Part shown: in pieces, positions 55,305 to 64,000 of the stretch
How positions within the stretch are numbered: position 1 is the stretch's first letter
Layout of the letters: the number at the start of each line of letters is the position of its first letter
Origin: Zea mays
Lineage: Eukaryota > Streptophyta > Magnoliopsida > Poales > Poaceae
Assembly (NCBI RefSeq): GCF_902167145.1
Contig: NC_050098.1
Location: 17,566,501-17,630,500 of the forward strand
Direction: 5' to 3'
Length of the DNA stretch: 64,000 nucleotides
Made by a program: the position numbers and the translations under genes
The notes under the pieces: model-generated
The model's database searches: none
Told to the model about the DNA's origin: nothing
What the model saw: the letters and a program-made list of their open reading frames with translations, nothing else

Positions 55305-58300
55305 GGTTTATGCATCCGAGGGCTCAAGTTGGATAATCGACAGCGGGTGCACAAACCACATGACGGGGGAGAAGAAGATGTTCTCCTCCTACGAGAAAAA
55401 CCAAGATCCCCAACGAGCTATCACATTCGGGGATGGAAACCAAGGTTTGGTCAAAGGTTTGGGTAAAATAGCTATATCTCCTGACCATTCCATTTCCAAT
55501 GTTTTTTCTGTTGATTCATTAGATTACAATTTGCTTTCCGTATCTCAATTATGCAAAATGGGCTACAACTGTCTATTTACTGATGTAGGTGTCACTGTCT
55601 TTAGAAGAAGTGATGATTCAATAGCATTTAAGGGAGTGTTAGAGGGTCAGCTATACTTGGTAGATTTTGATAGAGCTGAACTCGACACTTGCTTAGTTGC
55701 TAAGACTAACATGGGTTGGCTCTGGCACCGCCGACTAGCCCATGTTGGAATGAAGAATCTTCATAAGCTTCTAAAGGGAGAGCACATTTTAGGATTAACA
55801 AATGTTTATTTTGAGAAAGACAGGATTTGTAGCGCATGCCAAGCCGGGAAGCAAGTTGGTGCTCATCATCCACATAAGAACATCATGACGACTGACAGGC
55901 CACTGGAGCTCCTACACATGGATCTATTTGGCCCGATTGCTTACATAAGCGTCGGCGGGAGTAAGTACTGTCTAGTTATTGTGGATAATTATTCTCGCTT
56001 CACTTGGGTGTTCTTTTTGCAAGAAAAATCACAAACCCAAGAAACCTTAAAGGGATTCTTGAGACGAGCTCAAAATGAGTTCGGCTTAAGGATCAAGAAA
56101 ATAAGAAGCGACAACGGGACAGAGTTCAAGAACTCACAAATCGAAGGATTCCTTGAGGAGGAGGGCATCAAGCATGAGTTCTCTTCTCCCTACACCCACA
56201 ACAAAATGGTGTAGTGGAGAGGAAGAATCGAACTCTATTGGACATGGCAAGAACCATGCTTGATGAGTACAAGACGCCGGATCGGTTTTGGGCCGAGGCG
56301 GTTAACACCGCTTGCTACGCCATCAACCGGTTATATCTACACCGAATCCTCAAGAAGACATCATACGAACTCCTAACCGGTAAAAAGCCCAATATTTCAT
56401 ATTTTAGGGTCTTTGGTAGCAAATGCTTTATTCTTGTTAAAAGAGGTAGAAAATCTAAATTTGCTCCTAAGACCGTAGAAGGCTTTTTACTAGGATATGA
56501 TTCAAACACAAGGGCATATAGAGTCTTTAACAAGTCCTCGAGACTAGTTGAAGTTTCTTGTGACGTTGTGTTTGATGAAACTAACGGCTCTCAAGTAGAG
56601 CAAGTTGATCTTGATGAAATAGGTGAAGAAGAGGCTCCATGCATCGCACTAAGGAACATGTCCATTGGGGATGTGTGTCCTAAGGAATCCGAAGAGCCTC
56701 CAAATGCACAAGATCAACCATCCTCCTCCACGCAAGCATCTCCAACAACTCCAAATGAGGATGAGGCTCAAGTTGATGAAGGAGAAGATCAAAGAGATGA
56801 GCCACCTCAAGATGATGGCAATGATCAAGGCAGAGATACAAATGATCAATACAAGGAGGATGAAGAACCAAGGCCGCCACACCCAAGAGTCCACCAAGCA
56901 ATCCAACGAGATCACCTCGTCGACACCATCCTCGGCGACATTCACAAGGGGGTAACCACTAGATCTCGTGTTGCACATTTTTGTGAGCATTACTCTTTTG
57001 TTTCCTCTATTGAGCCACACAGGGTAGAGGAAGCACTCCAAGATTCGGATTGGGTGATGGCGATGCAAGAGGAGCTCAACAACTTCACTAGGAACGAGGT
57101 ATGGCATTTAGTTCCACGTCCTAACCAAAATGTTGTAGGAACCAAATGGGTCTTCCGCAACAAACAAGATGAGCATGGTGTGGTGACAAGGAACAAAGCC
57201 CGACATGTGGCCAAGGGATATTCACAAGTCGAAGGTTTGGATTTCGGTGAAACCTATGCACCCGTAGCTAGGTTTGAGTCAATTCGTATATTATTAGCCT
57301 ATGCTACTTACCATGGCTTCAAGCTTTACCAAATGGACGTGAAGAGTGCCTTCCTTAATGGACCAATCAAAGAAGAGGTCTATGTTGAGCAACCTCCCGG
57401 CTTTGAAGACAGTGAGTACCCTAACCATGTCTATAGGCTCTCTAAGGCGCTTTGTGGGCTCAAGCAAGCCCCAAGAGCATGGTATGAATGCCTAAGAGAT
57501 TTCCTTATTGCTAATGGTTTCAAAGTCGGAAAGGCTGATCCTACTTTATTTACTAAAACTCTTGACAATGATTTGTTTGTATGCCAAATTTATGTTGATG
57601 ATATTATATTTGGGTCTACTAACAAATCTACATGTGAAGAATTTAGTAGGATCATGACACAGAAATTCGAGATGTCAATGATGGGGGAGTTGAAGTATTT
57701 CTTATGATTTCAAGTAAAGCAACTCTAAGAGGGCACCTTCATTAGCCAAACGAAGTATACTCAAGACATTCTAAACAAGTTTGGGATGAAGGATGCCAAA
57801 CCCATCAAGACACCCATGGGAACCAATGGGCATCTCGACCTCGACACGGAAGGTAAATCCGTCGATCAAAAGGTATACCGGTCGATGATAGGTTCATTAC
57901 TCTATTTATGTGCATCTTGACCGGACATTATGCTTTCCGTATGCATGTGTGCAAGATTCCAAGCCGACCCTAAGGAATCTCACCTTACGGCCGTAAAACG
58001 AATCTTGAGATATTTGGCTTATACTCCTAAGTTTGGGCTTTGGTACCCTCGGGGATCCACATTTGATTTGATTGGTTATTCGGATGCCGATTGGGCAGGG
58101 TGTAAAATTAATAGAAAGAGCACATCGGGGACTTGCCAGTTCTTGGGAAGATCCTTGGTGTCTTGGGCTTCAAAGAAGCAAAATTCGGTCGCTCTTTTTA
58201 CCGCCGAAGCCGAGTACATTGCTGCAGGCCATTGTTGCGCGCAATTGCTTTGGATGAGGCAAACCCTTAGGGACTATGGTTACAAATTAACCAAAGTTCC

Positions 58301-58463
58301 TCTTCTATGTGATAATGAGAGTGCAATCCGCATGGCGGATAATCCCGTTGAGCATAGCCGCACTAAACACATAGTCATTCGGTATCATTTTCTTAGGGAT
58401 CACCAACAAAAGGGAGATATCGAGATTGCATACATTAACACTAAAGATCAATTAGCCGATATC
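55305..58463 (+). pseudogene. pol: Pol of element D, frameshifted and 3'-truncated
   Basis: The frame opens after TAG at 55302-55304. Protease DSG lies near 55338, the zinc motif (WHRRLAHVGM, CSACQAGK) at 55720-55850, integrase MDLFGP near 55917 and RSDN near 56107. A single-base deletion near 56193 shifts the frame just before the V-E-R-K part, which continues from 56214. RT has YVDD near 57592. Stops occur at 57705-57707, 57726-57728 and 57918-57920, all in the RT-RNase H connection. RNase H is recognisable ([19 protein letters not shown]) up to HIVIRYHFLRD. The frame then runs 17 codons into unrelated sequence to TAG at 58514. Confidence 0.88.
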
Positions 58464-58994
58464 GAGATCCATGCACGTCGACAGCCAAAAAAAATCATGT
58501 TGTGTTTTGTGTAGTTTCACGGAGTTACTATAGCAGTCTTTGTTTTGTTTCTCCCTGCCTAAAGATTGGCAGGAACAATTGTTTTTTCTTTGGTCATTTT
58601 TTCATAAAAAGTTCAATGTTTGGACTTTGGAGAAACTAATTTCATTTTTAGATCTCAAGATCGGCGCGCTATGGTCCAGTGCGCTAAGATTACATGTCTC
58701 GGTGCAACAAACTATAGCGTCGACTATTGGCGGTTATTTGACGCTGATTTAGCGGGTTAGTCACGAGATCTAAAGTTAAAGATTAGGGCACGGGAGACAT
58801 AAGGGTTTTAGATAAGTTTCATTAGCTGACATTATGCCAAAACCATACAAAAAAATCGTATAGCAGTATTTGTAATGAATATAAAGATGTTTTAAGACAA
58901 AAAAGGCAACTATAGATCTATGACTAAGGTACAAGATTGTTCAAAGTTTAAGTTTACAAGGGATACTTAGATGATGATTGTATGGAGCTCACAA
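58464..58994. other. Unassigned segment between element D and the CACTA-like element
   Basis: AT-rich sequence beginning GAGATCCATGCACGTCG. No family recognised, no coding. It marks the other side of the deletion that removed the 3' end of element D. Confidence 0.45.
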
Positions 58995-60545
58995 ATACTA
59001 CGGCTACAGCCATTTTTGGCGGCCTCAAGCCGCCGAAAATAAGGCATTCGCCGCCGGAAATAGCTTATTTTCGGCGGCATTTGGCCGTCAGAAAAAATTA
59101 GCCAAAAATAAGCCATTATTTCCGGCTGCTGACACCTGGCCGCAGCCGAAAATAAGTTATTTCGGCGGCCAACGAGCCGGCTGCCGAAAATAAACTCTTA
59201 TTTTCGGCGACGGTCACCTGTCCGCCGAAAATGAACCACGATTATTTTTGGCGTCCTCTTTTAGCCACCAAAAATTAACAATTTCAGAGAAAAAAATGCA
59301 AAAAACAGCAATTTTAGCAACAATATAATCACAATAAAATGACAGAAACATTAATTCTAGAATTACACACATTTAACATAAAGTATCACACTTCTTCACA
59401 ACCACATTGAAGTTCACCAAAATCAAGTTCACGGTTCACAAATGGTTCACCACATCACAGTTCACAAATACATCACATAGTACATTACAACATAAAACAA
59501 ACTCACAATTTGACACAACACTCAAACCATCACATATCGGGGTCGTTGGAGTTGTGACCATTATCTCCGGAAGCGAAAAACTCGTTGACGAAGTCGTGTA
59601 ACTGGTTTGGAGTCTAAAAAAAAGAAGACATTAATAACGACAGTGTTTACATGACATTATTCAAACAAATTGTTTGTCAAACTAACATCTCCTGTAGTAG
59701 CTCCCTCCCGTGCATAAGCTCCTCCTGTGCTGGTATCACCGATGGTGGCGTGTTGTGGCCCATGACCCCGGATCCCTACAAAATCAAGTTTAGTCAAGAT
59801 TTAAAAGGTTAATACAAACGACAAGTCTTAACTAAATTGAAGCACCTAAGGTGGAGGTGGCGGAGCATGTAATCCCCATTAAGGCGTCGGCGGCTGAAAT
59901 TGAGGGAAAACAAATGGTTGCTCTTGTGCCTGCTCTGGAAACCAAGACTGTTGCAAATACAATATATTAGTTATAGGACCAATAGAATGCACAACTTCAG
60001 CGTCGATGGTAGGCGCTCCTCGCCAATCGTAGTCTTCTCCATACTTCCTAACCATCTCCTGCCCGTAAATCTCCTGCAATACAATATGAAGGTTCAACAC
60101 ACATGTAATTTATAGCTATATGGCAATAAAACATTAATCCTAACAACAACTAACCATACGCTCAACGGTCGCTTGACTACATAGCTCCTCGGAGATTTCA
60201 CTATTTTTCGCTCTATGCTCTCTCATATAAACATCGATTGGGCTCGGGACAACTCTAGTTTGAGCCTCCTGCAAATATATGAGTTTAAACCGGTTTCATT
60301 TTTGAGTAGAACAGAATACAGGTGTGGGGCGGGGGAGGAGCGGGGGTGACGCGACTGTGCGGCATGGCTGGTCGCCGGGGGAGCCTGGCAACGCGCTGGG
60401 CGCGGAGAAGACAACAGCGGCGTGGAGAAGACAGCAGGAGAAGAATGAAGAAGAAGGTCGGCCACACGGTTTAAATCACTTAATTTTCGGCGGCCAGGGC
60501 TAGGCCGCCGAAAATAACGGCGACCGCCGAAAATGTTGTACAGTG
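58995..60545 (-). mobile_element. CACTA-like DNA transposon remnant
   Basis: Both ends have clustered CCGCCGAAAAT / ATTTTCGGCGG units in both orientations: 59030-59245 on the left and 60485-60537 on the right. These are typical sub-terminal repeats. The right end reads, on the minus strand, CACTGTACAACATTTTCGGCGG; the left end has TACTACGGCTACAGCCATTTTTGGCGG. The middle encodes minus-strand fragments like those of CACTA-linked proteins. About 1.55 kb, so a deletion derivative. No 3-bp duplication was established. Confidence 0.65.
59879..60269 (-). pseudogene. Transposon-encoded protein fragment (transposase_24-like), two blocks
   Basis: Minus-strand block 60269-60156 encodes an EAQTRVVPS...VYMREHRAKNSEISEELCSQ stretch ending VERMV. 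Block 60100-59879 (starting MLNLHIV) contains EIYGQEMVRKYGEDYDWRG. The interval between has intron-like signals. The two blocks together resemble the C-terminal part of plant proteins found in En/Spm (CACTA) elements. Start and core domain are missing. Product inactive. Confidence 0.6.
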
Positions 60546-61774
60546 TTGTTGTGAAAAGGACTGAAGGGTAGATCTTGCCTTAGCAAGAATTGAGTTGCCA
60601 CTAGGGCTAGTAACGAGTTCTAAACTTTACATTATAAAAATTTAAGGATCAGATCAAATTAGGATTCAACTATAATTCTATTCATTTTTGAACTAAAATC
60701 AGACCTTATTTGGGACGGCTTCACTTCAAGAATTGCGTCTTCAGTTTTCTACCTTCACCATAAAAGAACTTCAACATATTGCTAAGGTGGGTTCAAGGAA
60801 TGTTTGGCTTGTATATTGACTCCAGCTTCTGAAATACAATTAATTTGTACGAGTTTTCTTAATTACCCTTAAAGATAGTGGTTGTTATGAGCGGCGAGAG
60901 AGACATGAATCGGTAGGTCGTGTAACCAGTGGCGTGGTGTGTAATTTTCCTGCAACTTCATGAGTAGGTATGAAACTTGTGTTCTTGAAGCACTCTTTCA
61001 GGAGCTTCATAAATTTAATGAAACTAGCCTCTAGTTTCAAAAAAAAATAAAGCTAGAGCTTGTGGAGCTCAACCTGTTTGGATAAAAAAGCTAAAATGAA
61101 TCTAAAATTCGTGAAGTGAAGCTCTCCTAAATAGGACTCCTAGTTGTAGAAAAATATTTAGAGCTCAAATAAATTATGAATAAATATTTAGATCATGACC
61201 AACCGTAGTTGTCACTGAATATGAGTGGAATAAAAATTTAAAGAGAAGGGGTCTTTGGGGCAAGGATTTGGCCGATAGCGCATGAAGTTGGTGCGGGTAG
61301 ATGTGTCTGAAAGAGTGTACAGAGAGAACGAGGACTGGCCGTAGCGTAGTTGGTTCGTGCGAGCGGGCCGGTATAGATTTGATCCTGAGGATCGACACCC
61401 CGTTTGCTTGTAGAAAAATGTGCCTTTGCATGGATGTATAATTCACGAGTGCTTCAGTAGTTAGTTCAAATCAAATCAAATCAAAACAAAAGGAAACAGA
61501 AAATGGCTGGTGGTTTGTAGGTCGGGGAGGCACTCAATTTTACTGCCCGGCATTAATAACCCGCGGCCGGCGTGCAAACGCAAGCAACCGTAGACGCCGC
61601 CGCACCGAGAAGGCGGGGATCACACGGCCCGCGCGCGCAGTCCTCCACCGCAATAGCTAGCACTAGCAGCAAGCATACGCGGCGCACCTGTCCGCGGCCC
61701 CACACGTCGCGAGGGCACCCACGGCGCGTGGACGGCCAGATGGCCTGCGCCTGTCCTGCCCCCCGGTCCCGGGC
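60546..61774. other. Intergenic region and metallothionein promoter
   Basis: 60546-61500 is AT-rich with no recognised gene. 61560-61770 is GC-rich and includes CACACGTCG and TGCGC/GCGCGC elements upstream of the TATA box, the probable proximal promoter. No specific metal-response site could be assigned. Confidence 0.5.
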
Positions 61775-61782
61775 CTATAAAT
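61775..61782 (+). promoter_or_regulatory. TATA box of the metallothionein gene
   Basis: CTATAAATGG follows GTCCCGGGC. Expected start of transcription is about 61805, giving a leader of about 110 bases to ATG 61915. Confidence 0.8.
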
Positions 61783-61914
61783 GGAGGCGGCGGAGGCCTC
61801 TCTCCCGTCGGAGCAGGGCAGGGGTTGCGTCTCAGTTCCTGGTTGTGTTGTTGTAAGCTCCCAGGTTTCTTCTCTTCGCGTGAGCTAGCTAGAGTGGGAT
61901 CGCGAGGAAGAAGG

Positions 61915-62242
61915 ATGTCGTGCTGCGGAGGCAACTGCGGGTGCGGCAGCGGATGCAAGTGCGGCAGCGGCTGCGGAGGGTAAGCATTGCACCGCACTGC
62001 ACTGCCGTTCTGTTCCGTTCCGTTCCGTTGCGTTCCTCCCTCGGAATCAGATCTGTCTCTGTGTATGCAGGTGCAAGATGTACCCGGACATGGTTGAGCA
62101 GGTGACCACCACCACCACCACCCAGACTCTCATCATGGGTGTTGCGCCATCCACGGGCGGGTTCGAGGCGGCCGCCGGAGCTGAGAACGGCGGGTGCAAG
62201 TGCGGCGCCAGCTGCACCTGCGACCCCTGCACCTGCAAGTGA
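61915..62242 (+). CDS. MT2: Type 2 metallothionein, two exons, 78 residues
   Basis: Exons 61915-61979 and 62071-62242 are joined by a GT-AG intron of 91 bp (donor at 61980, acceptor TGCAG at 62066-62070). Total 237 nt including TGA. The N-terminal domain has eight Cys: C3-C4, C8-x-C10, C14-x-C16 and C20, C23 ([20 protein letters not shown]). The C-terminal domain has six Cys: C64, C66, C70, C72, C75, C77, ending CTCK. A Thr-rich linker (VT6QT) and LIMGVAPS separate them. This 8+6 cysteine layout is the plant type 2 pattern. The cytosolic protein binds Cu/Zn through thiolates and buffers metals and oxidants. Intact, with a proper TATA box, so likely functional. Confidence 0.95.
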
Positions 62243-62324
62243 GGATGACCGGGTGCAGCATGCAGGCCGTGACGATGGAGGAAGTAGCTAGATCGGAAGG
62301 ACACCCTTCAGTATCTCTAGCTAA

Positions 62325-62503
62325 GGCCCTGTTTCAATCTCGCGAGATAAACTTTAGCAGCTTTTTTTTAGCTACTTTTAGCCATTTGTAATCTAAACAG
62401 GAGAGCTAATGGTGATAATTGAAACTAAACTTTAGCACTTCAATTCATATAGCTAAAGTTTAGTAGGAAGCTAAAGTTTATCCCGTGAGATTGAAACGGG
62501 GCC
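62325..62503. mobile_element. Tourist-type MITE downstream of the metallothionein gene, TSD TAA
   Basis: GGCCCTGTTTCAATCTCGCG...CGTGAGATTGAAACGGGGCC, 179 bp with near-perfect inverted ends and TAA on both sides (62322-62324, 62504-62506). The inner inverted stretch GATAAACTTTAGC also pairs. It lies 83 bp beyond the stop codon, so probably within or near the 3'UTR. Confidence 0.85.
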
Positions 62504-62506
62504 TAA

Positions 62507-63239
62507 ATCAAGCTCTGCAGTATGTTGTAGCAGTGTCGTCTGTGTTTGCCGCCATGCGCGCGTAGCTAGCTAGTGGTGGTGGTAAACGAATAATTGTCCT
62601 GTTCTTCCTCCTCCTCGGCCCCTGCCAGTGTTGCGTCGTGTGGGCCGGCCGGGTGCATGCACAGCACCAGGCCATGCCCGCTGCTCTGTGCGCACTTTTT
62701 TTTTTCCTTCGTGCTGTGTCTCCATTTTCCATCTATATGCATCCGATTTGTGACGTCGTCAGTACATATCTTGTTTCGATGGCTTCCTCTGTGCAAGATG
62801 TTAGTCATGTGACCATATGGCATCAAACGTTTGCCTCAACACTTGTGCTGGTGTTATTTCTTATAGTTCTTGTATTTTTCCTGTGTATGCTCAACAAATT
62901 CATTAGTACAAGGAATATTAGTCATGTGACCATCTATTCCTTCACCCCACGCTAGGATTAAGTTGGATGATGGGGCAGTGTGTTTCCTTTTTCATAGGCA
63001 TATGAGCATGAGCTAAAAGAGACGGTCCTACTTTGACGATGGGGCAGTGTTTCCTTTTTTTCCCAACATGTGGATAAGACACAAAGTAAGATATATCGGT
63101 CTTAGTAAAAAAACAATGAGTTTCATATTCATATTTCCGATCAAATTGGATAACAAGAAAATTTGTGTCTTAAGTGTTTAGGTCTCTGTTACGCCCAAAC
63201 GAACTCTAAACATATTCGATAGGAGGTCTTTCCTCTTTC
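62507..63239. other. Intergenic with short direct repeats
   Basis: No gene. TTAGTCATGTGACCAT occurs at about 62802 and 62918. GATGGGGCAGTGT...TTTCCTTTTT occurs near 62970 and 63039. Microduplications of unknown origin. Confidence 0.45.
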
Positions 63240-63259
63240 TTCCTCGTCCGAGGGGAGCT

Positions 63260-63499
63260 TGCCGGCGCAGAAGTCACGCTCGCTCGAACCCACCGCTTCA
63301 ATTACTGTGAGAAGCTTGAGCTGCTGGACCTCGGCGACAACATGCTCTCCGGTGGCATCCCGATGGAGCTCAGAGGCTTCCATCGCTGGAGATTTCGCTT
63401 AGCCTCAGTTGTAACCGTCTCTTTGGGGGAGGTTCCAGCGCAGTTCGGTAAGCAGAATAAGCTCGGCAGCCTCGACATCTCGTACAACCAGCTTAATGT
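63260..63499 (+). pseudogene. Leucine-rich-repeat receptor fragment with frameshifts
   Basis: In three frames the plus strand encodes LRR pieces: LELLDLGDNMLSGGIPMEL (63317-63373), then SLEISLSLSCNRLFG, then VPAQFG...KLGSLDISYNQL up to about 63499. These are typical of LRR receptor kinase ectodomains. Two single-base frame changes (near 63382 and 63428) and the absence of start, membrane and kinase parts make it a relic. It joins directly to the tandem repeat at 63489. Confidence 0.7.
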
Positions 63500-63610
63500 A
63501 TGAATGCACCTGTCTCAAGTGCACCAAGGACAGCACAAGCAGACAGTACCAGCTTAATATATGAATGCACCTGTCTCAAGTGCACCAAGGACAGCACAAG
63601 CAGACAGTAC
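63489..63610. repeat. 61-bp perfect-length tandem duplication
   Basis: Two adjacent copies (63489-63549, 63550-63610) of CAGCTTAATRTATGAATGC...GACAGTAC differ at one base. The first copy begins inside the LRR fragment's last codons; both carry the antisense PPR fragment. Confidence 0.88.
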
Positions 63611-63625
63611 GCTGACCATGGTCCT
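63553..63625 (-). pseudogene. PPR protein fragment, minus strand
   Basis: The minus strand encodes TMVSVLSACAVLGALETG followed by AFIY and a stop. This is the classic helix pair of plant PLS-class pentatricopeptide repeat proteins (VSVLSAC..LGAL). The upstream part of the same frame (63847-63626) is Pro/Arg-rich with no PPR features. Only about one repeat exists, so this is a captured or relic piece. Its antisense overlap with the LRR junction repeat indicates shuffled fragments. Confidence 0.6.
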
Positions 63626-64000
63626 TTCACAAACTGACAGCAACTTAAGCCGCAGGAGATGTGTGCACCGCGGTGCGCCGGCGGCAGTGAAGCGGGCCAC
63701 GCCAGCTAGTGGGGACCTGGACGGGTTTGGTCTGTCGGCGCGCCGGCGGGTGGGGAGGGAGGCAGGTGGGCAGTGGAGATCGCCGTGCGGCTCGGGCCCG
63801 TCGAGCATAGATAGTGTGGGGAGGGAGGCAGCTGGCGGTGGAGCCAAAGTTCGTCCCTCAAGCCTATCCTATCACAGGGCAAGGAAATATCTTTCCGAGT
63901 TGCTTATCTCATTCAAATGAAAAGGCGTCCCTCCCGCGAATCACAGGGCAACATGGTAAATAAATAAATGAAATTAAATGACGACGAAATGGCACCTGAT
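63626..64000. other. GC-rich terminal segment, no gene recognised
   Basis: GC-rich up to about 63850, then AT-rich. Open frames on both strands look compositional. Nothing further was identified up to the window edge. Confidence 0.4.

Larger units (their letters stand above)
51356..58463 (+). mobile_element. Sirevirus-type element D (Opie-like), 3'-truncated
   Basis: 5' LTR, PBS, gag and pol are present in order. The sequence stops matching at 58463, inside the end of pol (after QLADI). No purine tract or 3' LTR is present. The 5 bp before the LTR are GCAGG (51351-51355); the matching right copy is lost. Gag is open throughout; pol has one frameshift and three stops. Confidence 0.9.

Noticed and set aside
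1..64000. tRNA, rRNA or other structured RNA genes
   Set aside because: None was recognised by eye; a covariance-model scan would be needed to exclude short ones.
1..64000. A new defence or biosynthetic gene cluster
   Set aside because: The only intact non-transposon genes are the DUF4378 gene and the metallothionein, about 16 kb apart and unrelated in function; nothing suggests a joint system.

Overview
The window looks like a chromosome segment of a large grass genome, most likely maize (Zea) or a close relative. The evidence is stacked Ty1/copia Sirevirus-type retrotransposons whose LTRs carry the palindrome CACCGGACWGTCCGGTG, several grass-type MITEs, GT-AG spliced genes with GC-rich first exons, and a grass type-2 metallothionein. 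No species was verified by a search.

Layout. (1) 1-11027: the 3' 11 kb of a Sirevirus (element A) with gag, protease-integrase, RT-RNase H, a long spacer, an extra post-pol 'env-like' reading frame and a 3' LTR. (2) 11028-18410: an internal remnant, an LTR, an internal region lacking its 5' part, and a second LTR of a second Sirevirus (element B, Ji-like). Element A is inserted in the upstream B remnant. (3) 18411-26312: a decayed minus-strand Sirevirus (element C, Opie-like). Its 3' LTR is cut by element B and its 5' LTR survives as about 90 bp. (4) 26313-31632: unassigned DNA, a solo LTR with TSD ATAGG, and three exons of a serine esterase/lipase (DUF676) gene fragment. (5) 31633-35176: a 3.5-kb solo LTR with TSD AGCAC. 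(6) 35908-36810: nested MITEs. (7) 37068-40155: a broken very-long-chain enoyl-CoA reductase (ECR) gene that keeps only its first two exons and its C-terminal part. (8) 41.1-45.9 kb: an apparently intact spliced gene for a 711-residue DUF4378-type protein with a 5'UTR intron and a small uORF. (9) 46-51 kb: intergenic DNA with a hAT-like element and a possible MITE. (10) 51356-58463: a 3'-truncated Sirevirus (element D) with 5' LTR, PBS and an uninterrupted gag. (11) 58995-60545: a CACTA-like DNA transposon remnant. (12) 61.8-62.25 kb: a compact intact metallothionein gene, followed by a Tourist MITE. (13) 63.2-63.7 kb: a patchwork of LRR-receptor and PPR gene fragments.

Only two host genes look functional: the DUF4378 gene and the metallothionein. 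Most of the rest is transposon sequence, and its nesting gives a relative order: C is older than B, and B is older than A. I see no operon-like or defence-like system. The most unusual items are the post-pol gene of element A with its own spacer (palindrome array, TATA-like box, splice-acceptor-like site), the tandem and deleted structure of element B, and the gutted ECR gene.
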